Positions 28,193 to 37,865 of a stretch of DNA of 64,000 nucleotides are shown piece by piece. Source of the DNA: Vibrio hannami (GTDB lineage: Bacteria; Pseudomonadota; Gammaproteobacteria; Enterobacterales; Vibrionaceae); NCBI RefSeq assembly GCF_029589055.1, contig NZ_JARQZP010000003.1:62001-126000 (forward strand). Direction: 5' to 3'. The notes under the pieces were generated by a model. That model was given only the letters and a program-made list of their open reading frames with translations, was not told the origin of the DNA and ran no database searches. A program made the position numbers and the translations under genes. Every line of letters starts with the position of its first letter. Positions within the stretch are counted from its first letter, which is position 1.

Positions 28193-29545
28193 CTAGTTGA
28201 AACAAACATCTGCCCATCGTGCAAGCCCGGCGGTAACAGAGCCAAAGTAGCTGCCACTGACAATTTCGATATCAGGTAAAACGGATTGTATCGCTGCTCG
28301 CAGTATTGGAGAGCGAGCTGAACCACCTGTCATATAGATAACATCTGGCTTTGTTTGTGCCAGTTTTTCCGCTTCCAGAACGATACGAATTATCTTGTTT
28401 ACCGGTTCTGTAATGGCTTGTGACATTTGTTCCTTACTTACTATTGTATCGAATACTTCTTCCAGCAAGTTGATTGAAACGCTGTGAGTTTCCGCTTCAC
28501 CGAGTGCTATTTTGGTTGTCTCTGCAGAGCGGACAATACTGTGACCAAGTGTTCCGTTGTAGGTATGGATAAGACGTACAAGCTTTTCAGGGCTTTCAGC
28601 GCCTTTATATAGTTCTTTTAACAACTTCAGATTTTCTGGTCGGTAGAAATCTCTCTGAGCAATAACGTCGTTGATTGCGATGCTATTCCAGAATTGCGCA
28701 ATCGGTACTGGTAAACCGGAACCTTGGTTTGTGCCAAGACCAAACTCCTGCATAAAGCGTTTGAAGGCGATAGCAATATCAAGATCGTTACCACCAACAC
28801 GGATACCTGTATGGGCCAGAAGGGAGTCCGAACGATCTTTTTTGCCTCTCCAGCTTGGTCCCATTTGAATAACTGAGCAGTCGGATGTACCACCACCTAT
28901 ATCCACCACAAGAACTGTTTTATTCGAGGTTAATGTAGATTCATATTCTAAACCTGCTGCAACAGGTTCAAACTGGAATTCGATGTTCTTAAATCCTGCA
29001 CGAGCGGCAGCTTTACGAAGTATGTTTTCCGCTTGCTGGTTCGAACGCTCCCCACCGCGGCCATGAAAGTTAATTGGTCGTCCAATGACAACGTCTGTTG
29101 CCGAGTCTCCAAGATAGCTTTCGGTACGACCTTTGATGTTTGCCATCATAGCGCATACCAGATCTTCAAAAAACGAAAGCTGAACGTCTCTTAACCCTAG
29201 TGTACCAAGGAAGGATTTTGGTGATTTTACGTAGTAGACGTACTTAGGATCATCGAGATAGAGATCGAGTGCTGTCTGACCAAATTGAATATCATCAGCT
29301 CTGATTTCCAACCCTTCTTCGTTGTTCTCTTTTATTGCTCGCCTGAGAACCGTTTCACCGGTTTCATCTGAAGGTTTGATGTTCAGGCAACGAAACAGGT
29401 ATTCAGAGACAGATTCTGGATTTGGTGCACTTAATGTCGAAGGAACGTAAAAGCCTTCTCCAGAAAGGGGAATATGCGTCAGTTCGTTATCCTTACACTG
29501 GGCAACCGAGCAATTTGAAGTACCAAAATCAAAACCAATAGCCAT
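28193..29545 (-). CDS. yegD: YegD-type Hsp70 family protein
   Basis: A 450-residue Hsp70-like ATPase of the same length as E. coli YegD. It has the actin-fold phosphate loops IGFDFGTSNCSVA at the N terminus and VVDIGGGTSDCSV in the middle, the adenosine motif MTGGSARSPIL near the C terminus, and VKSPKSFLG, all shared with YegD. It lacks the substrate-binding domain of DnaK. The role of YegD is not established. Monocistronic. Confidence 0.93.
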   Translation of the reverse strand: MAIGFDFGTSNCSVAQCKDNELTHIPLSGEGFYVPSTLSAPNPESVSEYLFRCLNIKPSDETGETVLRRAIKENNEEGLEIRADDIQFGQTALDLYLDDPKYVYYVKSPKSFLGTLGLRDVQLSFFEDLVCAMMANIKGRTESYLGDSATDVVIGRPINFHGRGGERSNQQAENILRKAAARAGFKNIEFQFEPVAAGLEYESTLTSNKTVLVVDIGGGTSDCSVIQMGPSWRGKKDRSDSLLAHTGIRVGGNDLDIAIAFKRFMQEFGLGTNQGSGLPVPIAQFWNSIAINDVIAQRDFYRPENLKLLKELYKGAESPEKLVRLIHTYNGTLGHSIVRSAETTKIALGEAETHSVSINLLEEVFDTIVSKEQMSQAITEPVNKIIRIVLEAEKLAQTKPDVIYMTGGSARSPILRAAIQSVLPDIEIVSGSYFGSVTAGLARWADVCFN

Positions 29546-29632
29546 GTGAGAGCCTCTCAGAATAAAAACGGCCGCACACTATATAGGGAGTTTAGGAATT
29601 TGGCTACCTGTCTGCGTGGGAAACAACTATTT

Positions 29633-30150
29633 TTATGCGTTAAGGTGTTCAAGTAAAGCCAGTACCGCTTTTGCCAGGTCGTGCTGTATTTCTCTTTTTT
29701 GATGCTCTATAGATTCCAAATAAAAGTTTTCGTTTAAACTCAGATCTTTATCAATGAGCGGGAAGTCCATCAGATTTAGTGATTGCACTATGTTCATTTC
29801 GCTGATGGTATTGAATAGAACTTCATCGTTGAACTCGGTTGTATGTTTAGCGTGTCGGTATTTCTTAGAAAGAAAAAAATAGTCGTGATGTCTTGTATAT
29901 CTTGATCACTAATCTGACCGAGGTTCGTTAGTATTCGTAACTTAACAATTGTTTCTTCAATAGGACCGTCATCTGTATCTAATAGAGTGCCTACTAACGG
30001 AACAGAAAAGAGATCGGATGCGAAGGAGTTGTGCGCAAGCTCATTAGTTGCTTTGGTTATCTCTGACGTGCTTATAGCGAAAAAACTGGCTACATCTGAA
30101 CACTGATCCAGTTTGAGAAAGAGAGCTTGCCTATGTATTGAGTCGTCCAT
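29633..30150 (-). pseudogene. Hypothetical protein gene, broken by an apparent 1-base deletion in a T7 run
   Basis: The 5' part (start at 30150) reads 91 residues in one frame and the rest continues in another frame to a TAA at 29633-29635. The switch falls at seven A on the plus strand (29873-29879); eight would restore a 172-residue protein. Without the shift the ORF ends early, 27 residues after the run. The restored protein is acidic and helical, with a conserved-looking DLFSVPLVGTLLDTDDGP segment and a C terminus rich in Glu and Leu. I recognise no family. It may be intact in the cell and misread, or truly broken. Confidence 0.6.
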
Positions 30151-30219
30151 TAACCGATGATTGTACTAACCGAAGAGTTTTAATTAGTATATTTGATTAT
30201 GGTCGCTCTTCTTTGAAAA

Positions 30220-30265
30220 TTCTAATTCCTTGCGCAAACCAGTTCTAATTCCTTGCGCAAACCAG
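30220..30265. repeat. 23-bp direct tandem duplication
   Basis: Unit TTCTAATTCCTTGCGCAAAC followed by CAG occurs twice (30220-30242 and 30243-30265), and the next seven bases start a third copy. It abuts the 3' end of a LysR gene. Confidence 0.9.
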
Positions 30266-30267
30266 TT

Positions 30268-31167
30268 CTAATTTTGATCAAAATAGCTCCTAAGCTTATC
30301 TCTCAGCCACATATTGGCAGGGCTATGTTTCATTCTGTTATGGGTCATGAGTTGGTATCGAATAGGAATGGTCGTAAATGGAGGCTCAATTATTTGAATA
30401 TCAAACTTATCTTTGTACATTTTTGCGATGCTAATAGCGGTCGCTGAAATACAATCACTGCTTGAAACCATAGAAAGCTGCGATAGTAAAGACTCACATT
30501 CAGCGGCGACTATACGCTCATTCATTCTTTCTTTTGTATAGTAGTCTGCTAGATAGGCGTCTTCCCTACGTAGTTTCAGTGTGATGTGTTTCTCCTGGTA
30601 AAACTGCTCCCCGGAAATAGCACCATTAACCCTTGGATGCCCCTTTCTGGCGATTAAACAAATCTGATCTTCGAACAGGTATTCTGAGAAAAAAGACGGC
30701 GTTGAATAGTTTGAAAATTCGATGGCCAAATCGGCCTGTTGCTGGTTCAGGCTCTGTATCAGCGACTCCTCGTCTGCCAGGGTTGGGTGCAACTCTATCG
30801 ATACATTACCCAGTGATTCATCTTTTTCAATTAGAGGTAACAGCATCAGCATGGTGGGTTCTGAAGAGTAAACAATAAACTTTCTTGGTTGTTCTGTACT
30901 AAACGTATCGATACTCTCTATCGCATTTTGAATTTGGGTAAACGCAGGGCTGACTTGCCTTATTAACTCATGAGCCTGGTGCGTAGGTACAATTCCTCGG
31001 CCAGAACGGACAAACAACTGAACTCCCAGTTGTTGCTGTAATCGCTTTATTAATCCGCTGACACCAGGCTGGGTCATATCCAACTCATCAGCGGTGAGTG
31101 TAATAGAACGATTTTCATAGACGGCTATAAAAACTTTCAACAGGTTGAGGTCTAAATCTCTAAGCAT
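30268..31167 (-). CDS. LysR-family regulator divergent from the alkylsulfatase gene
   Basis: A 299-residue LysR protein starting MLRDLDLNLLKVFIAVYENRSI, with the helix-turn-helix ELDMTQPGVSGLIKRLQQQLGVQLFVR, of the NodD/LeuO-like group. I place the start at 31167 because an upstream in-frame ATG at 31191 lies inside the inverted repeat that is probably its own operator. It is divergent from the alkylsulfatase gene and probably regulates it (inferred from position and the operator). Confidence 0.87.
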   Translation of the reverse strand: MLRDLDLNLLKVFIAVYENRSITLTADELDMTQPGVSGLIKRLQQQLGVQLFVRSGRGIVPTHQAHELIRQVSPAFTQIQNAIESIDTFSTEQPRKFIVYSSEPTMLMLLPLIEKDESLGNVSIELHPTLADEESLIQSLNQQQADLAIEFSNYSTPSFFSEYLFEDQICLIARKGHPRVNGAISGEQFYQEKHITLKLRREDAYLADYYTKERMNERIVAAECESLLSQLSMVSSSDCISATAISIAKMYKDKFDIQIIEPPFTTIPIRYQLMTHNRMKHSPANMWLRDKLRSYFDQN

Positions 31168-31177
31168 AAAGCACCAT

Positions 31178-31229
31178 ACATAACAAAACATGATGTGTTG
31201 TATATATTCTCATTTATGTTTTGTTATGT
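31178..31229. promoter_or_regulatory. Perfect 14-bp inverted repeat in the lysR/alkylsulfatase promoter region
   Basis: ACATAACAAAACAT at 31178-31191 and its exact reverse complement at 31216-31229, 24 bases apart. It lies centrally in the 115-base divergent region, so one regulator bound here could act on both genes. Confidence 0.7.
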
Positions 31230-31282
31230 GTCAAACGGGTACATTAGTCACAGTTTAATACTGAGACAGAATGAGGCACTAC

Positions 31283-33301
31283 ATGAAAACCCGTTTCGCA
31301 CCTTCACTTATCTCCCTGGCTGTTGTTTTTTCTTTTAGCGCACAAGCTGATTATGCCAGCCTTGAAACCTATCAGGGTAAGCCAGCAAGCGACCACACTA
31401 TCGCAGTAAATAAAGAGTTGGCGAAGCAACTACCATGGGAAGATACGAGCGCATTTGAGCGCACGCAAAAAGGACTTATTGCGGAATTTGGTACACATGA
31501 AGCCGGTGAACTGAAGAATCGATTTGAGTATATGTCAGACATGACCGTCGATGAGTTGCCAGCATCCGTGAACCCTTCTATCTGGCGTCAGGGTATGCTC
31601 AATTATGCGGCAGGTGGTTTGTATGAAGTGACTGACGGTGTGTACCAGATTCGTGGTTCAGACCTATCAAATATGACCATCTATCGTACCGATAATGGCT
31701 ATGTAATTCACGATCCATTGTTGTCTAAAGAAGCGGCAGCGGCATCGTGGGAGTTCGCGAAACTGCACCTGCCAGCAATCAACGGTGAACACAAGATTAC
31801 AGGCATGATTTACTCTCATATGCATGCCGACCACTTTGGTGGTTCACGAGGTATCGTTGAATCTGGCGATTTCGCAGAAGATGCAGAAATCTATGCACCA
31901 AAAGATTTCATTAAAGAGCTGGCAGATGAAAATGTGATCGCTGGTACTGCGATGGGACGTAGAGCGAACTACCAGTACGGTACAACGCTAGATAACAACA
32001 CCAAAGGTATTGTGGATAACGCATTGGGCCTTGGGACTTCTCGCGGGGAGGTAACTTTGGTTGCTCCTACTCATGAAATTCAGGAACGCGAGAAAGTGAT
32101 TGTTATTGATGGACTGGAGTTTCACGCGATAAACATGCCTGGTGCCGAAGCCCCTGCTGAAATCGTGCTATATGTGCCGGAGTATCGTTCTCTGAACACG
32201 GCTGAACTGACCTATGACGGTATGCATAATATTTATACTTTCCGAGGTGCAAAAGTACGTGATTCACTGGTTTGGACTAAATATCTGACAGAGCTGAAAC
32301 TACGTTATGTAGACAGTGGATTGGTTGACAATATCCATGCAGCACACTCTGCGCCAGTATGGAACGACCCAAATACAGCTGTGAATGAAATCTCAGAATA
32401 TATGGCGCTTCAGCGTGATAACTACGGCTTTATTCACAATCAAGCAATGCGATTGGCTAATCATGGCGTAAGCATCAATGATGTAGGCAGAGAAATTGAA
32501 ACATTGGTTCCTCAGTCTCAGAAAGATACCTGGCACACCAATGGATACCACGGCTCATACAGCCACAATGCCCGTGCGGTAGTGAACTTGTACCTTGGTT
32601 ACCATGACCTGAATCCGGTGAATACAAACCCGCTACAAACGAAAGATAAGTCTTGCGTTTATGTAGAAGCGGCAGGGGCGGAAACGTTATACAACGCGGG
32701 TATGGTACACTTCAATAATGGAGAGTATCAGGAGGCTTCGCAGTTGTTTAATGACCTTGTCCAGTGCGACCCGAATAACATTCAGTACCGTTTTGCGTTA
32801 GCAGATAGTTTTGAGCAGCAAGGGTATCAGTCTGAAACAATGGCATGGCGTAATTCATACCTTCAGGGTGCGGTGGAGCTTCGAACGGGTGAGATTCAGC
32901 CTTCTATCAAGTTAGCGTCGGCTGATGTAATAGCGAACACTCCAACAGGTATGTTTCTTGACTTTGTGGCGGTGATGTTGAATGCAGAAAAAGCAGAAGC
33001 GGAGGCACTGAACTTTAACTTTGCAGTTGTGCATCCAGAGCTTAATGAAAAGTTCTATGGTGAGGTTTCAAACGCTAATATGGCTAATATTCAGGTTGAC
33101 GAGTTGCCTAATACCGATTTCAGGATTGATATCGCTAAAGAGGATCTGACCAAAGTCGTTTTAGGTCAGGCGACACTTGAGTCACTCGCTGAAGCTGGTG
33201 CGGTTAAAGTGACAGGTGATGCTGAGTTATTACAGAAGTTAGCTGGCACCCTGGACGAGTTTGATGGCTTGTTCGAGATACTGCCAATGCCAACCAAGTA
33301 A
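31283..33301 (+). CDS. Secreted alkyl sulfatase (SdsA1/metallo-beta-lactamase type)
   Basis: A 672-residue protein with a clear signal peptide (MKTRFAPSLISLAVVFSFSAQA, cleavage near residue 22). The metallo-beta-lactamase domain carries the zinc motif SHMHADHFGG at residues 178-187. A helical dimerisation domain and a C-terminal SCP2-like hydrophobic-pocket domain follow, with FNNGEYQEASQLFNDLVQCDP marking the helical part. These enzymes split sulfate from long-chain primary alkyl sulfates such as SDS, in the periplasm. The length and domain order match the family. GAGG precedes the ATG at 31283; an ATG at 31271 is an alternative. Substrate range is not known. Confidence 0.9.
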   Translation: MKTRFAPSLISLAVVFSFSAQADYASLETYQGKPASDHTIAVNKELAKQLPWEDTSAFERTQKGLIAEFGTHEAGELKNRFEYMSDMTVDELPASVNPSIWRQGMLNYAAGGLYEVTDGVYQIRGSDLSNMTIYRTDNGYVIHDPLLSKEAAAASWEFAKLHLPAINGEHKITGMIYSHMHADHFGGSRGIVESGDFAEDAEIYAPKDFIKELADENVIAGTAMGRRANYQYGTTLDNNTKGIVDNALGLGTSRGEVTLVAPTHEIQEREKVIVIDGLEFHAINMPGAEAPAEIVLYVPEYRSLNTAELTYDGMHNIYTFRGAKVRDSLVWTKYLTELKLRYVDSGLVDNIHAAHSAPVWNDPNTAVNEISEYMALQRDNYGFIHNQAMRLANHGVSINDVGREIETLVPQSQKDTWHTNGYHGSYSHNARAVVNLYLGYHDLNPVNTNPLQTKDKSCVYVEAAGAETLYNAGMVHFNNGEYQEASQLFNDLVQCDPNNIQYRFALADSFEQQGYQSETMAWRNSYLQGAVELRTGEIQPSIKLASADVIANTPTGMFLDFVAVMLNAEKAEAEALNFNFAVVHPELNEKFYGEVSNANMANIQVDELPNTDFRIDIAKEDLTKVVLGQATLESLAEAGAVKVTGDAELLQKLAGTLDEFDGLFEILPMPTK

Positions 33302-33323
33302 ATAGTTACTATGCATTGAAGCC

Positions 33324-33351
33324 GAAGCCTCACATCATGTGGGGCTTCTTT
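33324..33351 (+). terminator. Rho-independent terminator of the alkylsulfatase gene
   Basis: An 11-bp stem with one G-T pair (33324-33334 with 33338-33348), loop TCA, then TTTCG. Confidence 0.75.
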
Positions 33352-33466
33352 CGTAAGAAACACCATGACAAGAGAACACTCATCCGATCTCTGATACAAG
33401 CCGATTAACTATACTCTACATATTGCAATTAAGGGCAATTGACCACCGTATGGTGTGGAGGCAGTT

Positions 33467-35155
33467 ATGATTCCAGTCAATGAAGCCTTATGGACACAAA
33501 GTAAGGCGAATCGGCTTTCTCCCCGTTTTGAACAAAAATATAACAATATTGTTCAGCAGTTTTTTTCTCGGGATCCACGTCACTGGCCTATTTTTCAAAT
33601 CGCAGAGCTTGGCGATCTTGTTACCCGTCGGCGCTCACTTCATCCTCATTCAAATGTTTCTATGGCGGACAGGCTAGAGACAGAAGCAACCATCCCTTTA
33701 ACCAGTAGTGATGCAGCGACTCCTTTTGATCCGCTCGCGCTTTATGCCGCGAATATGTCGAAAAACTGGGAAGATCCAGCATCAGTAGAGAATGTGGTGT
33801 CCACACCAAGCGATCCTGCTATTCATGGTGCGTTATTAGCAACTATCGCCAATCCAAACCTTGTCTCTCGCCAGTATGCGGGGGGAGCAGTTGAACTAGA
33901 GCAGGTTGTCATCCGGCAAATAGCCAATCTTGTTGGGTATGATGATAAAAAAGCGACCGGACTTTTTACTCAGGGCGGAACCTTCTGCAACCTCTATGGC
34001 TATCTGTTAGGTATTCGAAAAGCGTTTCCCGATTCGTCTGTAAACGGGCTGTCAAATCACTCGTTTTGCATGATGAACTCGGAAGCCGGGCACTACTCGA
34101 ACATGACCGATCTTGCATTAATGGGGATCAGTATTAACAAGCAGGTAATGAGAGTTCGGGTGAATCGTGATAACCAGATAGACGTCGAAGATTTTGAACG
34201 TCGCATGAAAGAGTGCATTCAAAAAGGGATTAAAGTACCAACGATATTGCTGACCTGCGGAACGACGGACACATTTGCCATCGATGATGTAGAAGCTATT
34301 TATCGAATAAAAGAAGAGCTCTGCTACAGATACAATTTGAGCTACAAGCCTCACATTCATGTTGATGCAGCGGTGGGTTGGAGCTTAATGTTTTTCAATA
34401 GCTACAATTTTGAAGCAAACCCTCTTGATATCAACCCAGCGACACTTCATGGACTGGACTCGATCATGCCAAAGGTTCGGGCACTGAAGTACGCAGATTC
34501 TATCACCATCGATTTCCAAAAATGGGGTTATGTGCCGTATACATCGAGCATGATCATTATAAAAAATGGCAAAGATATGGAGGCGCTGAAGCAGGATCCT
34601 AACTATTTCTCTTACTTCGAACCAAGGATGAAAGAAGCGTCTCATTTACAGTCAACAATAGAGTGTTCAAGAAGCGCGGTCGGTGTTTTTTCTGCGTATT
34701 CGGCACTGTCTTATATCGGTATTGAAGGGTTTCAGTTGCTGATTTCAAACTGTATGCAAAACGCTAATTACCTGAGGTATCTGCTTTCGACGCAGGATCA
34801 CTGCCGTGTGGTTTCGGCGAGTAATCAAGGGCCAAGTGTGACTTTCCGCTTGTATCATCCGCAGTCAAAAGAGGACCCGTATGAACTGTTTGACGAGGAA
34901 CGCAGAGTGGTGAACGATGAGTTTTTTGATAGTGAAGCTAACCACGCGGCCTATCATCGAAAGAACTTTATTGCGCGCAAAGGACGATGCCTGCACACCA
35001 ATTGGGTAGAGTCTATCGCTCATACGGATTACAACAGCTTTGGTAATTGCCTATATCTGCCTGGCGAAAAAGCGGTGTTCTTTAATCCACATACGACCAG
35101 AGATCAAATTCAGGAGTTTGTGGAGCATTTGTATTTTCACAGGCACCGGATTTAG
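33467..35155 (+). CDS. Group II PLP-dependent decarboxylase
   Basis: A 562-residue fold-type I enzyme of the amino-acid decarboxylase group II. The PLP lysine is K352 in TIDFQKWGYVPYTSS, where the family usually has H before K; here it is Gln. HVDAAVGWSL is the Asp contact to the pyridine ring, and GGTFCNLYGYLLG is the phosphate region. The substrate could be aspartate, glutamate or an aromatic amino acid; sequence motifs do not decide. It differs clearly from Vibrio PanP (different N terminus and active-site lysine context). The start is ATG 33467 with GGAGG six bases upstream. It stands alone. Confidence 0.85.
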   Translation: MIPVNEALWTQSKANRLSPRFEQKYNNIVQQFFSRDPRHWPIFQIAELGDLVTRRRSLHPHSNVSMADRLETEATIPLTSSDAATPFDPLALYAANMSKNWEDPASVENVVSTPSDPAIHGALLATIANPNLVSRQYAGGAVELEQVVIRQIANLVGYDDKKATGLFTQGGTFCNLYGYLLGIRKAFPDSSVNGLSNHSFCMMNSEAGHYSNMTDLALMGISINKQVMRVRVNRDNQIDVEDFERRMKECIQKGIKVPTILLTCGTTDTFAIDDVEAIYRIKEELCYRYNLSYKPHIHVDAAVGWSLMFFNSYNFEANPLDINPATLHGLDSIMPKVRALKYADSITIDFQKWGYVPYTSSMIIIKNGKDMEALKQDPNYFSYFEPRMKEASHLQSTIECSRSAVGVFSAYSALSYIGIEGFQLLISNCMQNANYLRYLLSTQDHCRVVSASNQGPSVTFRLYHPQSKEDPYELFDEERRVVNDEFFDSEANHAAYHRKNFIARKGRCLHTNWVESIAHTDYNSFGNCLYLPGEKAVFFNPHTTRDQIQEFVEHLYFHRHRI

Positions 35156-35232
35156 GAGTTGTATTTCACCGAAAATAGAATATTCTCAGCATCTTGTCAC
35201 GTGAGTATATATGGAATAACTTCGGAACCGAA

Positions 35233-35987
35233 ATGCGAGTAAAGCCTTCATTGCTTGCGCTGTTATTGTAACAGCGCAAGCCCATTCATCCTCTCTCGAA
35301 CAGTCCGCTAATATAGAACGAAGCATCATTTTTGATGCTCAGGCAAGCCAACAGGTTGTTAGCAAAAGCTCAGATATAGCTTTTGAGCTTCAAGCAGAGA
35401 TAAAAGCACTGGAGGCGGAATTAAACAGGCTGAATGTTTATGAGAAGCACCTGAAAGAAGTGGTAGAAAACCAGAACCAGGAAGTGAAAAGTCTAGATTC
35501 ACAGCTGGTAGAGATCGCCGAAACCCGCCAGAGTATCGTTCCTTTAATGTATGAAATGCTGGATGGCTTATCCGTTTATATCAGCCGTGATATGCCTATC
35601 CGAAAACAGGCTCGATTAGAGAGGGTGGAAAAGCTTCGTAATTTAATGGTACAGGCTGATATTAGTGACGCCGAAAAGTTTCGTCGTATTTTAGAGGCTT
35701 ACCAGATAGAACTCGATTACGTCATGAAGATAGGAACCTATACAGGAATCATAGAGATCAACGGAATGAAACGGCAAGCAGAGCAGCTCTACGTTGGTCG
35801 CCTTTCATACCTGGCCAGGAGCACTGATAAGCAACAATACTGGGTATGGAGCAGTAACTCGAAAAGCTGGAACGAACTTGATACATCCTTCTACCCAGAA
35901 CTCGGAAAGGCCTATTCGGTAGCAAACAAACTTGCGCCACCTTCTATCCTTCAGCTTCCTCTGTCGCAAGCGGAGGTGAGTCAATGA
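35233..35987 (+). pseudogene. DUF3450 periplasmic protein gene of the TonB operon, with a frameshift in its signal peptide
   Basis: From an ATG at 35233 the sequence codes MRVKPSLLALLL, then TAA. In the neighbouring frame, VTAQAHSSSLEQS follows at once and stays open to 35987. One missing base near 35268-35269 would join them into a 251-residue DUF3450 protein with a perfect signal peptide (MRVKPSLLALLLVTAQA). Without it, the only in-frame start is GTG 35460, which would give a leaderless 175-residue fragment. DUF3450 proteins are periplasmic coiled-coil partners of the TonB2-type system. The stop overlaps the ttpC ATG. Error in assembly or a real mutation cannot be told apart here. Confidence 0.8.
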
Positions 35988-37321
35988 AACAAGTTAAATT
36001 CATCCTTGGCAGCGTGCTATTGACGATCCTATTTGTGCTGAGCGCTCCGGCTTCCGCCGGGCCGGAGTTACTGAGTTCGACTAAACAGGTACAAACTGAA
36101 GAACGGATTAAAAACGAGCAACGGGAAGAACAGTTTCATACAAAAGAAGAGGAACTGCGACAGATACGTGACCGTCTTCTTGCAGAGAAACAGAGCCTTG
36201 AAGCCAGCATTGATAACCTGAGTCATAACTTTAGCGAGAACGAACAGTTACTAGCAGATAAAGAGAAGGCACTGCACCTGGAGTCGGGCAGTCTGGGAGA
36301 GCTTTTTGGTGTGGTTCACCAGGTAGCAAAAGAGCTACAGAGTGAGTTAAACGGTTCTGTTACGGCTATCGGGCAGGATAAAAGTATTGAACAACTAAAC
36401 GAAATTGTTCGAGCAAAGGTGCTTCCTTCAAAAGAAGAGTTATACGCACTTTGGGAAACCCTTAACGCACAGTTAAAAGTCGCCTCCGGTATTGAAGATA
36501 TTACCGTTCCCGTTGTTCATAGTGATGGCGTGATAGGGGACGAGCATGTTCTCAGGCTTGGCGCTTTTGGGATAGCAAACGAAAGTGGCTATTTAAAATG
36601 GTCAGGGGATAACTTAGGTGCTGTTACCTACAAGGTTCAGCCTATAAATACCCCATTAAAAACGAGTTTAACTGACCAGAATTCGTTGGTTTCTATCGAC
36701 CCGAGCAAAGGTCAGCTGCTTGAGCAACTAGCTTTGACTCCAACTCTGTCAGAGCGTGTTGAGCAGGGTGGTGTAGTTGGGATAATCATCCTTGGACTTC
36801 TGGCTACGGGCCTATTGATTGGATTGGTTCAGGGCGCTTTTCTTCTGAATAGCCGCATTAAAATAAACGCTCAACTCAAAGATACAGGAAACATAGGTAA
36901 TAACGCATTGGGTCGTGTTCTTAGTGTCTATAAATATGATGAATCGCCGAATGTTGAAGCGCTTGAGCTGAGGCTTTTTGAAGCGGTTCTGGATGAGCTG
37001 CAAACGCTGGAGCGTGGACTTTCGATGATTAAGCTTATCGCGGCACTTTCGCCTATGTTGGGTCTTCTCGGAACGGTTACCGGTATGATCGAGACTTTTC
37101 AAGTGATTACTCAGTATGGCAATGCTGACCCGCGTGTGATGGCTGGTGGTATCTCTACTGCTCTGATAACCACAGTACTTGGCCTGGTTGCGGCTATGCC
37201 TCTTTTGTTTATTCACAATATTCTGAGCTCTCAAGCGGAAAGTATACGTACCATTCTGGAAAAACAGGGAGTGGGGCTAGTGGCACAACGAGCAGAACTC
37301 ACGGCAGCGGAGCAAAATTAA
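35984..37321 (+). CDS. ttpC: TtpC-type ExbB/TolQ-family protein of the TonB2 system
   Basis: A 445-residue protein. An N-terminal signal peptide (ILGSVLLTILFVLSAPASA) is followed by a long coiled coil (about residues 40-110) in the periplasm, then three membrane segments of the MotA/TolQ/ExbB domain. The last part includes LIAALSPMLGLLGTVTGMIETFQVI and MAGGISTALITTVLGLVAAMPLLF, the proton-channel signature. TtpC is an essential extra component of the TonB2 system in Vibrio. It overlaps the DUF3450 stop by 4 bases (ATGA) and is followed after 2 bases by exbB. Confidence 0.9.
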   Translation: MKQVKFILGSVLLTILFVLSAPASAGPELLSSTKQVQTEERIKNEQREEQFHTKEEELRQIRDRLLAEKQSLEASIDNLSHNFSENEQLLADKEKALHLESGSLGELFGVVHQVAKELQSELNGSVTAIGQDKSIEQLNEIVRAKVLPSKEELYALWETLNAQLKVASGIEDITVPVVHSDGVIGDEHVLRLGAFGIANESGYLKWSGDNLGAVTYKVQPINTPLKTSLTDQNSLVSIDPSKGQLLEQLALTPTLSERVEQGGVVGIIILGLLATGLLIGLVQGAFLLNSRIKINAQLKDTGNIGNNALGRVLSVYKYDESPNVEALELRLFEAVLDELQTLERGLSMIKLIAALSPMLGLLGTVTGMIETFQVITQYGNADPRVMAGGISTALITTVLGLVAAMPLLFIHNILSSQAESIRTILEKQGVGLVAQRAELTAAEQN

Positions 37322-37323
37322 TA

Positions 37324-37865
37324 GTGGAATGGTATAGCTTGTTGCCCGAGTTTAATTTAGGTGCTGGCATTGAGCAGTTTATGTCTCGTGGGGGGCCTAT
37401 TCTGTGGTGGCTGGCAGCACTAATGCTAGTTTTCTGGTTAGTGGCAGTTGAGCGTTTGATATTTCTATATTTTGTTTTTCCCAACAGGCAAAAAAATGGA
37501 TGTCCGCCTGGAATGCCAGAGCAGATCATCAGTCGTGGTTTGCCAGAAAGCAGCGGGATTCATGGTTGAGTCAGGCGCATTTAGAGCTGTTCCAGAATGT
37601 TAGTTTCCTGAAGATGCTGATCGGTCTGTTTCCAATGCTAGGGTTGCTTGGCACAGTAACCGGTATGATTTCCGTGTTTGACGTTTTGGCGACAGAAGGC
37701 TCTTCTCAGCCCCGGCTTATGGCATCTGGTATTTCAATGGCGACAATTCCAACCATGGCGGGAATGGTTGCTGCGTTAGCCGGTGTTTTTTCATTCTCCC
37801 GTCTGACGGCGCTTATTGAGAGAAGAGAAGTGCATTTAGAAAAAATGATGAGGAGCCGAAAATGA
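37324..37865 (+). pseudogene. exbB: exbB (TonB2-type), broken by an apparent 1-base deletion in an A7 run
   Basis: The first part (GTG start at 37324, 56 residues with the first helix GGPILWWLAALMLVFWLVAVERL) breaks after FPNRQK. The second part continues from WMSAWNARADHQSW in the -1 frame with the proton-channel helices MLGLLGTVTGMISVFDVL and SMATIPTMAGMVAALAGVFS. The run of seven A (37490-37496) is the switch; eight A would give an 180-residue ExbB of normal length. As written, the protein ends after 81 residues. The exbD start overlaps its stop (ATGA). It should act with ExbD and TonB in energising outer-membrane transport. Confidence 0.85.

Noticed and set aside
33467-35155. Naming the PLP decarboxylase panP
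   Set aside because: The N terminus and the active-site lysine context (DFQKW, not DAHK) differ from Vibrio PanP, so the substrate stays open.
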